Below are positions 1 to 27,603 of a stretch of 64,000 nucleotides of DNA, piece after piece. Position numbers and translations under genes: made by a program. The DNA lies in NCBI GenBank assembly GCA_054601695.1, contig BAAHQB010000072.1, forward strand, positions 434,001 to 498,000. The letters run 5' to 3'. Within the stretch, counting starts at the first letter, position 1. Every line of letters begins with the position of its first letter. This DNA is from Amorphochlora amoebiformis. Taxonomy: Eukaryota > Cercozoa > Chlorarachniophyceae. The notes under the pieces were generated by a model. It made no database searches, had not been told where the DNA came from, and saw only the letters and a list, made by a program, of their open reading frames with translations.

Positions 1-6075
<6,075 letters not shown>

Positions 6076-6221
6076 GTTAGGTAGTCACGGTAATGAAGAT
6101 TAGTTGTGGAATGACGTAAATACTTTAACCGGATAAGTTTAATGCATAATTGAGATGTTATTGAATACTTGAATTACAACTTCCAATTCAATTATGCAGC
6201 GATAGACCTAGTCTATATGTA

Positions 6222-6279
<58 letters not shown>

Positions 6280-7927
6280 CACATATATAATATATAGAAA
6301 TACACATATATACATATATACATATATAATATACCTTTATGCGCATGTGACCTAGCATAGTAATTATCATCTAGATATGTGACAATTATTACACGTTATA
6401 CGTTTACATCCACGAAATGTTCTATCTGGGTACTGATGACTAGCTGAATAGACTCACGGCATATGATCTAGATGATGTACACACATACTAGCCTACTAAG
6501 TTTCTAGAGTTATGGTATACGCATTGCTACCGTAGATACTAGACATGCTTAAGCCATCTCATATATACGTACGTGGGTACGTCTAGCTTGTAGTCTAGTA
6601 CGTCTAGCTAGTAGTCTAGTACGTACATCTCATACGTACGTAGGTATGTCCAGCACGTACGTAGGTATGTCCAGTACGTACGTAGGTATGTCCAGTACGT
6701 ACGTAGGTATGTCCAGTACGTACGTAGGTATGTCCAGTACGTACGTAGGTATGTCCAGTACGTACGTAGGTATGTCCAGTACGTACGTAGGTATGTCCAG
6801 TACGTACGTAGGTATGTCCAGTACGTACGTAAACGTACATCATCAGTTCACTACGGTAGCATATGAGTACGCAGTGTCGTTAAACCGTACCATCTCTAGA
6901 ATCTAAACAATGAACAAGCGCCTAGTACCTAGAATACGTACGTACAACTGAACTACAACGTATCAACTAGGTATTACGTTTAAGTCACAAGCTCAAGGTA
7001 CGTATCATCATATGATGGTACCATATATCTACGTACGTACGCACACATAACTAGATAATCATACATGAAATTGTATGAACATGATGTATATCAGTAAGCG
7101 TAGTGGTTATTCATCGCCCTACCCGCCCTACTACTAGCTAGTTAGCTGTAGTTCTTAGTTTGGGTTGATGAGATGCGGATCTGACAGGCCTATGATTAAC
7201 TAGCTAAGTATGACGATCAGAACATCGTGAAAAACAAGATACTCTCTCTAGTCTCTCTAAGCTTTACATCTAGTTTATGTCAAAAAAGAAAATGACATCA
7301 TGTAATTTTTGCCATTCTAGCACCCAAAGCTAGCAAAGGTGCATCTAGATGTGTATAAGCTTCATAATAAATACCTAGTATACTTTGGGCATTGTGATCA
7401 TACGTAGTACTAGTAGTAAGAGGTATTAGTTATATCGACTCAGTATACCCTAGAAGATAGTGTATGTAGTACTAGGGATACAGATACTGCCGCGTATATC
7501 TAGCAATACACCATTTCTAATGCCGGTACAATAAATAATAAGTAAATGTAATCTTACCTTGGATAAAAATATATCATAGAACTAAGATCTTCAAGTTTAG
7601 TGATTCATATAGCATCAAAAACATGATCAGCGGACATACTATGATATTCAATTTTAGCTTTTTAATGGTACTTTAATTCAGAATCATGGACTAGGCGTAT
7701 GTCTGGTGAAAATCCATCCTAGGTTATATGACATTTTCTGGTTTATATATATATATATATATACACATTTATAAATATATATATATATATATATGTATAC
7801 ATTTATAAATATATAAAGATAGTGAGTACCTTATGTATGGGTTTAAATGCCCGTCGTCACGCAAAGGTCGGGAAAGTGGGAGTCTTATATGTGAAGTCTT
7901 CGTGAGCAGTCAAGCCCTCACCTGATG

Positions 7928-7975
<48 letters not shown>

Positions 7976-7990
7976 GTACATACACATACA

Positions 7991-8046
<56 letters not shown>

Positions 8047-8090
8047 TGTGAATAATATTGCATTTAGATTATACGCACACACCATTATGC

Positions 8091-8156
<66 letters not shown>

Positions 8157-8980
8157 ATATATATGTATATATATATATATCATAGCGCATGTTGTGTTTC
8201 CTATATTACACCCCCAGTTTCCTTCTCTTTTGGTTTACATTAGCTCTTTTGAATTATATTTTTGAGCTGAATTAAGCCCTTGATTTTTTCTGGGGAAGAT
8301 GAAAAACCGGTTTTGACGAGTGTGGGCATGGTGGATGTAGATTCTGTCACTCTAAGGTCCGCCTACATGCACACAAAGATATATATTTATATATGTGTAT
8401 GTATGTGTGTATGTATTATATGCATGCGTGTATATGTGTACATATGTGTATATTTATATATGTATGTTATATACGCACATTATATGTATATATATATATA
8501 TATATTATATATATATATATATGTATATATAATATATGTGTGTATATGTATAGTACGATTTTGAGGTATTGTAACTGTTATCAGTGTTAAATGTACCGTT
8601 GAGGGATATTGGCGAATAGAACGTGAGAATGTAACAGGAGAAGTTTTCGAACCTGCAAATTTACATTTTATATAGTATATTCCGTGTATATAAAAATGTT
8701 TTGTAACCCATAGAAGACTTCGAACTTGTAAACATATGTTATATGTAATACATTATGTGTATAGGCAAATACGTTTATTTACGAATACGTAATAGGAAGT
8801 TCGTTTTTAAATTTACAGAAGAGAAAGATGTTACCAGAAGTCCACGATTTCGCGCTTTTGATCCTGGGGTGCAACCCTTTTTTCTTAGAATTGAGTCGTG
8901 CAATCAAAGACTCTTTCTCAGGCTGGGTTTTTCAAAATTTAAGTGTTAGGATTTGGGATTAAATCCACGGCTAGCTAGAG
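6076..8980. other. Convergent intergenic region between chlD and the SWEET-like gene
   Basis: Both flanking genes end here. It holds a 21-base tandem repeat (6640-6835), about 900 bases of non-repetitive AT-rich DNA rich in TACGTA and CTAG words, and microsatellites from 7740. Two conserved-looking blocks (7860-7925 and 8281-8365) can be joined in phase on the minus strand into a short reading frame ending in ...PTFPTFA. The second block also reads open on plus and can join 8820 onwards, so I leave strand and reality undecided. Confidence 0.6.
6640..6835. repeat. 21-base minisatellite, about nine copies
   Basis: Near-perfect tandem copies of a 21-base unit containing TACGTACGTAGG and TATGTCCA. 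The period is a multiple of three, so both strands stay open for over 60 codons (MSSTYVG repeats on plus, HTYVRTG repeats on minus). These frames are products of the repeat. Confidence 0.95.
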
Positions 8981-15271
<6,291 letters not shown>

Positions 15272-15900
15272 ACTAATTAGGGATCGAGCAATGTACGGAG
15301 TCTGCTTTGTTCGCTTGGATTGGTATTTCGAAATCTGTTATCCAAAAATCAAAAGAAGGGGTATTGGCCACTGTTTGGGGAGCCGAATGACACTGAAGAA
15401 ATGAAATTAAGGTCTTAATGAAGAAAATGGTAGATTATTAGTTTTGCCTCTGAAGTAATCATTCATTCGAAGAGTCTATTAAGATTACTTTATAATTAAT
15501 GATAACCTAATAAGGAACATAAATTGATTCAAACGGAGGCTCCGGGCTGCACACCCTCTCCGCCCTCCTTGTCAACCCCCCGGGTCGTGGCAGGCCCTGT
15601 GCGACCGCCAAGGGCCCGCCCATGCCGAACGCCTCCCAGATGGCAACCGTCTAAGTCGACGATGCATGAATACGTACACATGTGTGTAAACGGGTGGGTT
15701 TGTACGTACCTGGCATACCTGGCAACCGTAAGTCGACGATACACAAATAACACATGTGTATATATTTATGTATATATACATACAATATTACACATTATTA
15801 TACAATATTAATAACTCTATGTGATTGTACATTTACACGAACGCACACGTAAATATACAATGTTTGTATAATATTATTATATTTATTACATATACGTATG

Positions 15901-15936
<36 letters not shown>

Positions 15937-15943
15937 TACATAC

Positions 15944-15974
<31 letters not shown>

Positions 15975-16123
15975 CATACATATATCTTTTCATATATTTT
16001 GTACAAGTGCAATATTATATATATATATACATATATATATATGCACATATATATATGCACATATATATATATATATATATAATATTATGCATACACACAC
16101 ACAAACATATATAATATATATGC

Positions 16124-16157
<34 letters not shown>

Positions 16158-16427
16158 AATATATATGCATAAATGTATGTATACCATATAAATGCAATAC
16201 TATATATATTATAGGTTACAGATGTATAAAAGGTATATATATATATGCATATATATTATATACATAAACATATGAATATATAAATGTATAAAGATGTACT
16301 TGTACATACATAATACAGTGAATGTGTAGCCCTGTACATGTTATTTTCATATCATATGATGACGTAACAACGACTCACGGCCGACAAAATTGAAAACTGC
16401 TCGAATCTCATCTAGATTCCTACGACT
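15272..16427. other. Upstream region of the SWEET-like gene with a GC-rich island
   Basis: It contains the presumed promoter of the minus-strand SWEET-like gene and the 3' flank of the minus-strand gene ending at 16428. Bases 15530-15660 are strikingly GC-rich. An open plus frame runs there to a TAA near 15653, but without a start or clear splice borders. A GGCAACCGT plus AGTCGACGAT word pair occurs twice (about 15643 and 15720). The rest is microsatellite. Confidence 0.6.
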
Positions 16428-16545
16428 TCATTTTTTTTCCTTCTCCTTCTTCTTGGCTTCTACCTCCTGCTGCAGCTCAACCTCCTCCGGTTGTCTATGC
16501 AAGATTAATGCATATAATATATATATATACATATATATATATATG

Positions 16546-16598
<53 letters not shown>

Positions 16599-16636
16599 TA
16601 TATATATATATATATATATGTGCATATACGTATATT

Positions 16637-16669
<33 letters not shown>

Positions 16670-17104
16670 TATATATATGTATGTATGTATATATATATAT
16701 ATACGTAAACACATAAATATATGTATGAATAATATATACATATGTGTATGTATGTATAATTGCATACATATGCACATATATGTATATAAATATACACACA
16801 ATATATATATATATATATATATATAAATATATAAAAATCTGTATATATCCATATATAAATATATAAAAATCTGTATATATCTAAATGTATTTGAGGGAGA
16901 TGATGTGGTGTATGCATACATAAGACTTGCCTTTGGAACCATGAGAGCAAGTCGGTTGTGTGAATATGTACATGGGTATTCACGAACGGGTAAATGATCT
17001 ATAGTGGCCGAGTGATACGAGCATGATGACATAAGATCTTAATGGTAATAGAACATGTTTACATATCAACATGCAACTAAATATTTATATACTCGTTTGA
17101 TATT

Positions 17105-17152
<48 letters not shown>

Positions 17153-17331
17153 TATATACATATATATATATATATATATTACACACATATATATACATAA
17201 ATACATATGTCCGAAATTGCGTACTATCTATTTTATATGTTACATTCCATTGATGTTCGGTTGCCCTTGACCTTCGGGAGTCGACTGACACACACACAAA
17301 ACACACACAAGAATTCTATATACATACATAC

Positions 17332-17380
<49 letters not shown>

Positions 17381-17469
17381 TATATGTATATACGTACATA
17401 TATGTATATGTGTATATTATATATATATATATGTATGTATATATATGTAATGTATATAATGTACATATA

Positions 17470-17503
<34 letters not shown>

Positions 17504-17632
17504 GTATATATATAAAAGCATATATATGTAAGTATGTGTACATATACATACAGCATATAAAAGTATATAGGTAAAAGTATGTGATAGTGTATATGTATGT
17601 GTATACGTATGTGATGCTGTATATGTATGTGC

Positions 17633-17675
<43 letters not shown>

Positions 17676-17703
17676 TGTATTATAAATATAGGTATCTACG
17701 TAT

Positions 17704-17734
<31 letters not shown>

Positions 17735-18003
17735 ATATATGTATACACATATATGTTCGTAACAATAAACAAATATTATATATATGTATACATATTTATA
17801 TACACACACACACATATATATATATACATATATATATACATATATGTATAAATGTTACATAAAATGACATTATGGTATGACATATACATGTATGTAATAT
17901 GTATATTTATATATATATATATATATATGTATACATGTATGTATATATATATACATATATGTGTATGTATATATATTAAATACATATGCAAATGATGTTG
18001 TAT

Positions 18004-18043
<40 letters not shown>

Positions 18044-18062
18044 GTATTACATAATACATATG

Positions 18063-18093
<31 letters not shown>

Positions 18094-18410
18094 TATACAC
18101 CTTCTCCCCAACCCTGCTGCCTTCATACCCGCCCGGTAGTATCTCGCTTGGAAGGCTGCATTCGTCCACCTATACAACGTATACGTATATACATATATAT
18201 ACATATATATATATATACATATATTTATATATATACATATGTATATTTATATATATATAATGTAGTTTTTTGCACTTATACACACATGATAGGATTGTAG
18301 ACATGCAAAAAGTTATAACATTACATAACTTTACGCACACACATATATATTCATATATACATATAAAAATATATATATATATATATATATACATACATAC
18401 ATATACATAC

Positions 18411-18441
<31 letters not shown>

Positions 18442-18514
18442 TATATATACGTGTATATATGTATATATATATATATATATATGCATATTTACATTTATGA
18501 ATATACACACACAC

Positions 18515-18590
<76 letters not shown>

Positions 18591-18607
18591 GCACGTATAT
18601 ATACATA

Positions 18608-18653
<46 letters not shown>

Positions 18654-19211
18654 AATATGTTTACATAGATGCACATATAAATGTATGTATGTATATTTAC
18701 ATGATATGTATTCTATAACATTTATATATATATACATATATATACATACATACATATATATATATATAATATATATACAATTACATATGTTGTTATACAT
18801 ATATATATATATATAACATATATTGTATATATATATATATATGTACATATATATACATATAGATATATATTATAATATATATATATACATATATATATAT
18901 ATAACGTATGTATATATATATATATATTTGTTCATAGTATTTCTATATTATACTAAATAGATATACTTAAATATGTACATATATATATATATATATATAT
19001 TGTATATGTAAAAGGAGATTGATCAACAAGGAAAAGAGATAGGGGGAGCGGGTCTAAGAAAAACAAAGAGAGAGAGAGAGAAGATAGGTTGATATAGAGC
19101 TATAGATAGATGGAGAAATAGAAATAGAAATAAAGAAAGAGAGACAGTAAATACCGTGAGACACCGCATGCAATGTGTGTGATCTAGCTTAAAATACTTC
19201 GGCCTGCCCAT
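16428..19211 (-). CDS. Tentative small basic protein, about 100 residues, unidentified
   Basis: Five minus-strand segments with GT-AG borders and compatible phases join into 100 residues: 19165-19211 (begins with ATG directly after an AG), 18101-18169, 17244-17284, 16920-16998, 16428-16494 (TGA). The product starts [14 protein letters not shown], contains [16 protein letters not shown] and ends in a lysine/glutamate tail ([11 protein letters not shown]). I do not recognise it. Several segments are open in a second frame, so internal joins are less certain than the terminal exon. An ATG exon with a strong GTAAGC donor at 19635-19662 (MARKRALTN) lies just upstream but does not fit in phase. Confidence 0.45.
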
Positions 19212-20344
19212 CTAAATATTTCACATATATACGTAATATCTATACATATATATGTATACATATATATATATATATATAAATATATATATATAATATATTA
19301 TATATATATATATATATATACTGTGTATACACAACATGGTTATTGAATTACGTAAGCATACATATGGACATAGATATCAAACAATATATATATAAAAATA
19401 TATATATATATATAAATATTTAAATATATAATTTCATATATACATAATGTATATATATATATATATATTTAAAGATATGATTTCATATATACATATATAC
19501 ATACATATATATATATATATATACATATATATGTATATACATTACATGTACTCATACTTGTATCTACAGACGTGAAACAGTGTTTCAACGTATTGGAGCA
19601 TACATACAGCGTTCAAATATGTATAAGGGCTTACCATTAGTGAGAGCACGCTTTCTGGCCATGTAAGCGGGTACATTTACGTACATTAAGTAGGTACATA
19701 AGTACAAGGGTGTTTACGACTCTGAGATTCGGTAACTGGCGTGTAGATATGTATACTTGAAATCAAGCATACTGGACATTAAAGTATGTACAATGGGTGT
19801 TTGCGATCCGTGGTTTTTCTGGCCGTATGGATGGTATAAATAGGGTTTACGGTTTCTAAACACATGATACTGGTTAACAGGTAGAGCATGCAAACGGGTA
19901 AGTGTAAAACAAGTGTGCACCTATTATTACACCTTAAAAGTATTTCCCTCAAACATGATCGAATCGTAGAAACCTGCCTGGAACGATTAGGTGGGTTAGG
20001 GTGCAGATTAGATTAACCCATAGTTAGAATCAGATTAGTCTTCATTCCGCAGCCAGAGGGCCATTTATCTAGGATCAGTACGGACTAGATTACAGGATTT
20101 AGGATATGCAGACGTTAGAGTAAGGAAAGAGGTTCTCGTTAGGGGTAGAGCTTCGGTGAGGATGCCTTTAGAGTTAACATTAGGTGGTTACCAGAGATAA
20201 GCATACAAGCCTGCATGTCTTTCCGAATTTGTTGTCGCATTCTTGAATTTGGTTAGAGTTTGTTTTAGGTTACAGGTAGAGCTGGGTGCACATATGCGTT
20301 ATGTTATTTCCAGGATAGGCTTAGGCTTATAGTTCGGGCACAGG

Positions 20345-20426
20345 TTAGGTTGAGGAATTAGATGTTTTGCCTTGCTTAAATTCGGCGGAATTATCGTATT
20401 CTTCTTTTAATTCCTTTGCGGCCCTA

Positions 20427-20492
<66 letters not shown>

Positions 20493-20964
20493 TGTACATT
20501 TTTATGTACATTTTTATATACCGTAAGTTTTGTTTATATACCTGTATATGTAGCTTGAGCGGTTTACAAATGTCATTATCATACATATGCACGTATACAC
20601 ATATAATTACTTCAGACAGAAGCTCTCCGTTGAATAGCTCTCTCCCTCCTTTGAAAGTTGCGCGTGCGAATTGAAGCAATTCTCGTCGTCCAGAGGCTCT
20701 GAAAGTAAACTTATACTTAAGATAAGATGAAATGTCGAAAGTCACTGTTAGAAATAGTTGAGAGCTAGGACGGGCAAATCCTAATGGTATATAACTACAA
20801 GCTTTCTGATATCATCTCGGGGAGTGAAATTGGAGCATATTACTCAAAACGGAATAATTCGCTGCTCCTTGTAGCTCGATCCTTGAGCCTGCGACCGTAT
20901 CCGAACCCCATATGCCAAAGCTTATCGCAAACATCCACCAGAATCCGATGGAAGAGGACTGCAT
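20345..20964 (-). CDS. Small secreted or membrane-anchored protein, 95 residues
   Basis: Three exons in phase: 20844-20964, 20611-20698, 20345-20423 (TAA). The N-terminus has a hydrophobic segment (IGFWWMFAISFGIWG, residues 6-20) that reads as a signal peptide or signal anchor. A polar tail follows with two cysteines (ENCF, SFCL), possible N-glycosylation sites (NYS, NSS) and a charged end (AAKELKEEYDNSAEF). It belongs to no family I recognise. The second exon is also open in another frame, but only the chosen frame joins both neighbours in phase. The first intron (145 bases) has no TA repeat; the second contains one. It starts 57 bases from the plus-strand gene at 21022, a divergent arrangement. 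Confidence 0.68.
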
Positions 20965-21021
20965 GGCAAACGCCAGCCCGCCGCCGGGTTTGAATTCTCT
21001 CACCCTGGGCAGTCACGATTG
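20965..21021. promoter_or_regulatory. Very short divergent promoter region, 57 bases
   Basis: It lies between the ATG of the minus-strand 95-residue gene and the first ATG of the plus-strand gene. It is mixed-composition, without TA repeat. If the plus gene really starts at the ATG at 21214 instead, the gap is 249 bases. Confidence 0.5.
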
Positions 21022-21878
21022 ATGACTTCCGATATTCCAGACTGCATCCCGGGATTCGGGGTTAATATAATAGTAGGAGACGACTCCGAGACGTAAAAGT
21101 CCGAGACTAAGCCGATTATCTCTGGAATCCCCGGTGTTCCCTACTCCTCGGATGACTTCCTCCTTCGCCCATTCACCCAGTCCCGAAATTCTGACTTAAA
21201 CCCTAATGAAAACATGCTGTCAATCAACAAATGGTATCAAATTCGTCTCAAATACCCGCGGTTGGGCGAGGGCGTTTCAGAGGGCATAGATGGGAAGGCG
21301 ATGGGGGAGGATCGGGAGAAAGGACGCCCCTCAGGAGGTATACCTGCGAAGCTCACGACCATCCCGATGGAAGCTTGAGAGTATGCAAAACACTCAAATT
21401 CAAATTTCACTGGCATTGCTGAAAAAACAAAAGAATATAACGGAGTTTCTAATATTTAAGACGGAATGATTATTCTTCGTCAAGCCAACTTAGCCAGTTT
21501 TAATTGTCCTTCCAAAATGCCCCGTTTATTATTTTTAACTTCGGTAACGCTGAGCGGCCTGACTCCTGAGCCTCACACGCGTGACACGACTAACCCTGCT
21601 CCGCGTCTCTGCGGTTGTTTTCGTTGTAGGGCATCACACACCAGCGTTGGGAAGGAGTAGAGGCTTGGTAATTTTTGTAAGACTTGGGAAACGGGAAATA
21701 CATTTTCGTTCCAGGCCTTTTTTTTCCATCTATTTTCCTTCATTTTTGATGAGTGGTTCGAAGAAACATACACTTTTTTTACATATCTATCATACATCAA
21801 TAACTATAAGCATATATCAAAACCTTGTGAATATGTATTTCCATAAGTGTGTATAACACAAAAGACAACACATTATAT

Positions 21879-21913
<35 letters not shown>

Positions 21914-21936
21914 TGCAAATGTATTTATGTTCATAC

Positions 21937-21972
<36 letters not shown>

Positions 21973-22052
21973 GTGTGTGTGTGTGTGTGTTTACACACAC
22001 ATGAAAATATGTGCATATGTATACATGTACACATATATACACACACATATAC

Positions 22053-22083
<31 letters not shown>

Positions 22084-22147
22084 TGTTATATATACATATA
22101 TATACATAGAGAGAGAGAGAGAGGGAGAGAAAAGATAAATATACATG

Positions 22148-22198
<51 letters not shown>

Positions 22199-22230
22199 AG
22201 AAATGTATTCGTATATATATATATATATAT

Positions 22231-22290
<60 letters not shown>

Positions 22291-22350
22291 TATGTGTATA
22301 TATATATAATACATACACACACATAATGTACACATAACATATACATATAC

Positions 22351-22391
<41 letters not shown>

Positions 22392-22414
22392 GAATACATT
22401 TCTATACATACATA

Positions 22415-22485
<71 letters not shown>

Positions 22486-22578
22486 ATATATATTATAAAT
22501 CAGACATGCCAGTGTTAGATATGGTTGCCATGGGTGGGATTGGCACTAGTGCGGTAAGATATATATATATATATGTAT

Positions 22579-22610
<32 letters not shown>

Positions 22611-22643
22611 ATATACATATGTATATATATATATATAGGTATG

Positions 22644-22722
<79 letters not shown>

Positions 22723-22795
22723 CATATGTATGTATATATTATATATAATATTAAGTACACTTATATGTATACATAAATGTGTATCATAAATATTA

Positions 22796-22841
<46 letters not shown>

Positions 22842-23032
22842 GAATATGTACATATTCAGGCTCAGATAGTATATCTGATTGTAGTGCTTCTCTTGCATCG
22901 AATTCAGGGCAAAGAGTTTACCCCTGCCACCATTTCGATTGATGGGTTAGCATAAACATGTAGATGTAAATATATATAAAATATATATATTCATATATAT
23001 ATATATATATATATGTGTGTATATATATACTG

Positions 23033-23084
<52 letters not shown>

Positions 23085-23145
23085 TGTAAACATACATCTA
23101 CGTATATGTATACATATACATGTATGTATATGCATACATACATGA

Positions 23146-23177
<32 letters not shown>

Positions 23178-23690
23178 TATGTATGTAAACATACATATAT
23201 GTATGTAAACATACATATATGTATAGGTATATATACATGTATGCATATCATACATAAACATATATATATATAATATATATATGTAATATATATGTATATA
23301 TATTATATTTGTGTATGTAATATCTATAGATGTGTCATAATAAGCACTCTTTTTGGAGCGATTTCGTTTATCACGTGGAAGGGTTTGAATGGCCATCTTC
23401 AAGCCTCTTGGCAGGTACAGTTGTGCCTGTGCGGGCATGATGTATATGTAAATATGTACACATACGTAGTGTATTTGGTATATATATGTTGATTTTCAAA
23501 TCATATTCATGATGTATATATATATATATATATATAATATATAATATAATATATTATAATATATACATATACACAGATACATACATATTAGTATGTACAA
23601 TATTTCGTATATGCCACGTGAAACCATGAATTTTCATCTCAGATTTCTTCTACTAATTTTCACTCAAACCATTCTTCATCCTACGACTGA
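21022..23690 (+). CDS. Two-TM protein of unknown function, 130 or 181 residues
   Basis: Exons in phase: first exon to 21337, then 22504-22553, 22860-22945, 23330-23414, 23643-23690 (TGA). From the ATG at 21214 the product has 130 residues. An upstream in-frame ATG at 21022 gives 181 if a 39-base GT-AG segment (21061-21099), which holds the only in-frame stops, is spliced out. The N-terminal part is polar ([34 protein letters not shown]). The C-terminal half has two hydrophobic helices: [14 protein letters not shown], and [16 protein letters not shown] after the loop [12 protein letters not shown]. The end is serine/asparagine-rich. I do not recognise the family. The four downstream exons are mutually consistent and well bordered; the link to the first exon rests on phase and an AGGAG/GTATAC donor. 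Confidence 0.65.
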
Positions 23691-23762
23691 ATTTAGGCCT
23701 GGATTCTGTTTAATCAGCTCTGTAATTGCTTCTCCTTATTCGGTAAATATTTACATAAGTAT

Positions 23763-23827
<65 letters not shown>

Positions 23828-24006
23828 CATACATACATATATATATATATATACATATCTGTACAATATGAATATAACATATGTATATATGTATGTATAT
23901 ATATATATATATGCATATCTATGTGTATCTAAATATAAATTATATACTTATGTATACATATATTATATATATATATAGATATATTTATACTACATAATAT
24001 GTCATG

Positions 24007-24044
<38 letters not shown>

Positions 24045-24306
24045 GTACAATATGAATATAAAATGTATATATATATATGCATATCTATGTGTATCTAAAT
24101 ATAAATTATATACTTATGTATACATATGTTATATATATATGTATATATGTATGTATATATTTATATGTTTGTATGTATATATATAATATATATAAAGATA
24201 TATTTATACTACATAATGTATCATGTATAATATGTATGTGTATATATATATGTGTGTATGTGTAATACACAAATGTATAAAATGAAAATATGTATATATA
24301 AATATA

Positions 24307-24340
<34 letters not shown>

Positions 24341-24614
24341 GTATGTGTATATACATGTATATATATATATATATATGTGTGTGCGTATATATATATATAT
24401 ATATGTGTATATATATAATATATACATATATGTATACACGTGTGTATACATATAGATACATTTGATATATACTTATATGTATATATATATAGATGTCCAT
24501 ATATATCAAATGTGTATATGTAGATATGTTTACATTATGTATAAATGTATATGTATTGTGTACACATGTAAAATTATATATATATATATATATATATAAT
24601 AATGTATAAATATG

Positions 24615-24658
<44 letters not shown>

Positions 24659-24690
24659 TGAATATGTAAACATGCATGTATAAATATGTA

Positions 24691-24780
<90 letters not shown>

Positions 24781-24966
24781 ACATAATTATACATGCAAAT
24801 ACTACATGCAAATACTACATCTATGCATATACATACATACACACACATACATATATATATATATATAACATATATATATATATATTCATACATATGTCAT
24901 AAAAGTAATGTGTACATACATGTAGATATATCATTGTATCTTTACAACGTTTTGATGACATAACAG
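23691..24966. other. Microsatellite region between two plus-strand genes
   Basis: Almost only TA/TACA/TATG microsatellite. A block of about 190 bases containing GCATATCTATGTGTATC and CTGTACAATATGAATATAA is present at about 23855-24040 and again, partly, at about 24040-24235. No exon was found; the missing first exon of the gene at 24967 may lie here or just after. Confidence 0.7.
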
Positions 24967-25077
24967 GTTTGATTCTCGCGTGCTATTTCACACACATCGC
25001 CCAATACGAAGGAACACGACTCAGGGCGGCGCCCAGGTGATCGGCATCCAACCTACAGTCTAGACTTAGCTGTAACC

Positions 25078-25145
<68 letters not shown>

Positions 25146-25149
25146 CATA

Positions 25150-25181
<32 letters not shown>

Positions 25182-25359
25182 CTACATACATACATATATA
25201 TATATATATGTAATATATTATATACATACATACACATGAATGTGTACATAGATATATATATATATATATATAAATACACACACATATATATATATATAAT
25301 ATATCTATATGTATATATTTTTATATATGTATATTTATTTATGTACCCACATTTACATA

Positions 25360-25393
<34 letters not shown>

Positions 25394-25707
25394 GTTGTGC
25401 TAATTAAATATATATATATATATAATATATATATATATATTTAGAAATATACATACATATACACATACACATATGTACATGCATATATATAATATATATA
25501 TATATACAGCTACTTGCGCCGCGCATATGTCTTCTGTGTAAGCATCTCAATTCTCCTCCAGACGGTACAAAGCGAACCCTACCAACCCTGATCCAAACCA
25601 TTGCCCTTTTCTTCACTATCTTTAACCTCAACTTTAACCTCAATTTAGGCGGGTGTTGTTTTTGCACTCGAAACCGATAGGTTTTCGGCAAATGTTCTTC
25701 GTGTCGG

Positions 25708-25764
<57 letters not shown>

Positions 25765-26554
25765 CACATACACACATACACATACAAAAATGTTTGTATG
25801 TATGTATGTATCTATGGTATTTTTAGAAATAGAAACCTAATCTAAACTTGAATTCTAACCCTTGCCCTAACCATAAAACTAGCGGCAATCGCTCTGCCGG
25901 CATCCGTGGTATTCTGTCTATATATTTTCCATCTGCAGCAGCTCAGGTTGGAATGAGGGTTCGCATTGGGGAGTGTGGTAAGGCTAGGGTTCAGATTATT
26001 CGCACATCTGCGCAAATTAATTGGGGTGAGTATAAGTATCTATCATGTCTAGGACTAAGTTTGCCCGCGGCAGTAAGATAGAGAATTAGACCATAGGGAG
26101 GAGGATTAGGGCGCAGTATTGGGATTGGATTGGGTTGAAGATTCCACAAGCCTAACACTAATCCGAATAAATAAACCCTAACCCTAATCTGAATACTCAC
26201 CCTAACCCTAACCTTCTAACCCTAACCCTAATTCTTTTCTCTCTAGATCTGAGTGCAAGATCAACCTAGAAAATCTTATCAAGAGCGAACAAAGGTATTA
26301 TGCATGTAAGCAATTTTTCCAAGATCCTGTGAGTTTTGTTCTGGAAGGCACAATAAAATTTGAATCTGTACCCTTAAAGAGACATAGGTAATCTGATCTG
26401 CGTACGTGTATATAGGTGCATATTGCGCATATGTATACATATATATATATATATATATATATGCGTGTGCGTGTGCGTGTATGTGTGTGTATATCTTTAT
26501 TCGTATATAAATATATATATATATAAATATATATAAACATATATGTCTATGTAT

Positions 26555-26603
<49 letters not shown>

Positions 26604-27071
26604 GTATATATTTATACACATGTATAATATTATTCTACATGCATAAATATATGCATATATAAATATAGATATATATATATATGTGTATATATATATATAT
26701 ATATATAGATGTATATGTACATATGTCTTCATGTTGTATTACACCAGGAACGCTTCCTACATTACCCAAGCGTCGTGGTTACATCTTAACCCTAACCTTA
26801 ACCTAATATTCCCAACCCTACTAATCCCTAATTCCAAGCAATATTCTACCCTAATTCCATCCCTAATTTTAACCCTAATTCTAACCCTAATTTTAACCCA
26901 ACACTAACAGTATTCTCCCGAGTCGTAGGATTAGTCAGATCCCACGGTATATATACACATAATAATATATGTAATGTATATATATATATTTATATATATA
27001 TATATATGTAACTATATGTATATACATATATATATATATATATGTGTGTAACATATGTATAGATACATATC

Positions 27072-27126
<55 letters not shown>

Positions 27127-27234
27127 GTTATACATATATATATATATATATACATTGATGTATCTATATATATATATATATATATATATATAACGTGCAT
27201 ATATAGCACACACATCTTTATCTATGTGTCGGCT

Positions 27235-27280
<46 letters not shown>

Positions 27281-27348
27281 CTGCATACAGAAAATATATA
27301 TGTATGTGTGTGTGTGTATTATACAAATGTTTACGTATATACATATAC

Positions 27349-27379
<31 letters not shown>

Positions 27380-27563
27380 ATTAGTTCAAATATTTACAAC
27401 ATGCATATATATATATATAACATATTACATAAATAACACACACACATACATATATAATATATATATATATATATATATAATACATATCATGATATCATAT
27501 AACGCAATATAATACAATAAAATGTGACATGTTAACATATTATACATATTATTATTATCATTA

Positions 27564-27603
<40 letters not shown>

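Noticed and set aside
6616-6906. Repetitive 69-86-residue proteins (HTYVRTG and MSSTYVG repeats)
   Set aside because: Created by a 21-base tandem repeat whose period is divisible by three; no start context, no homology, both strands open.
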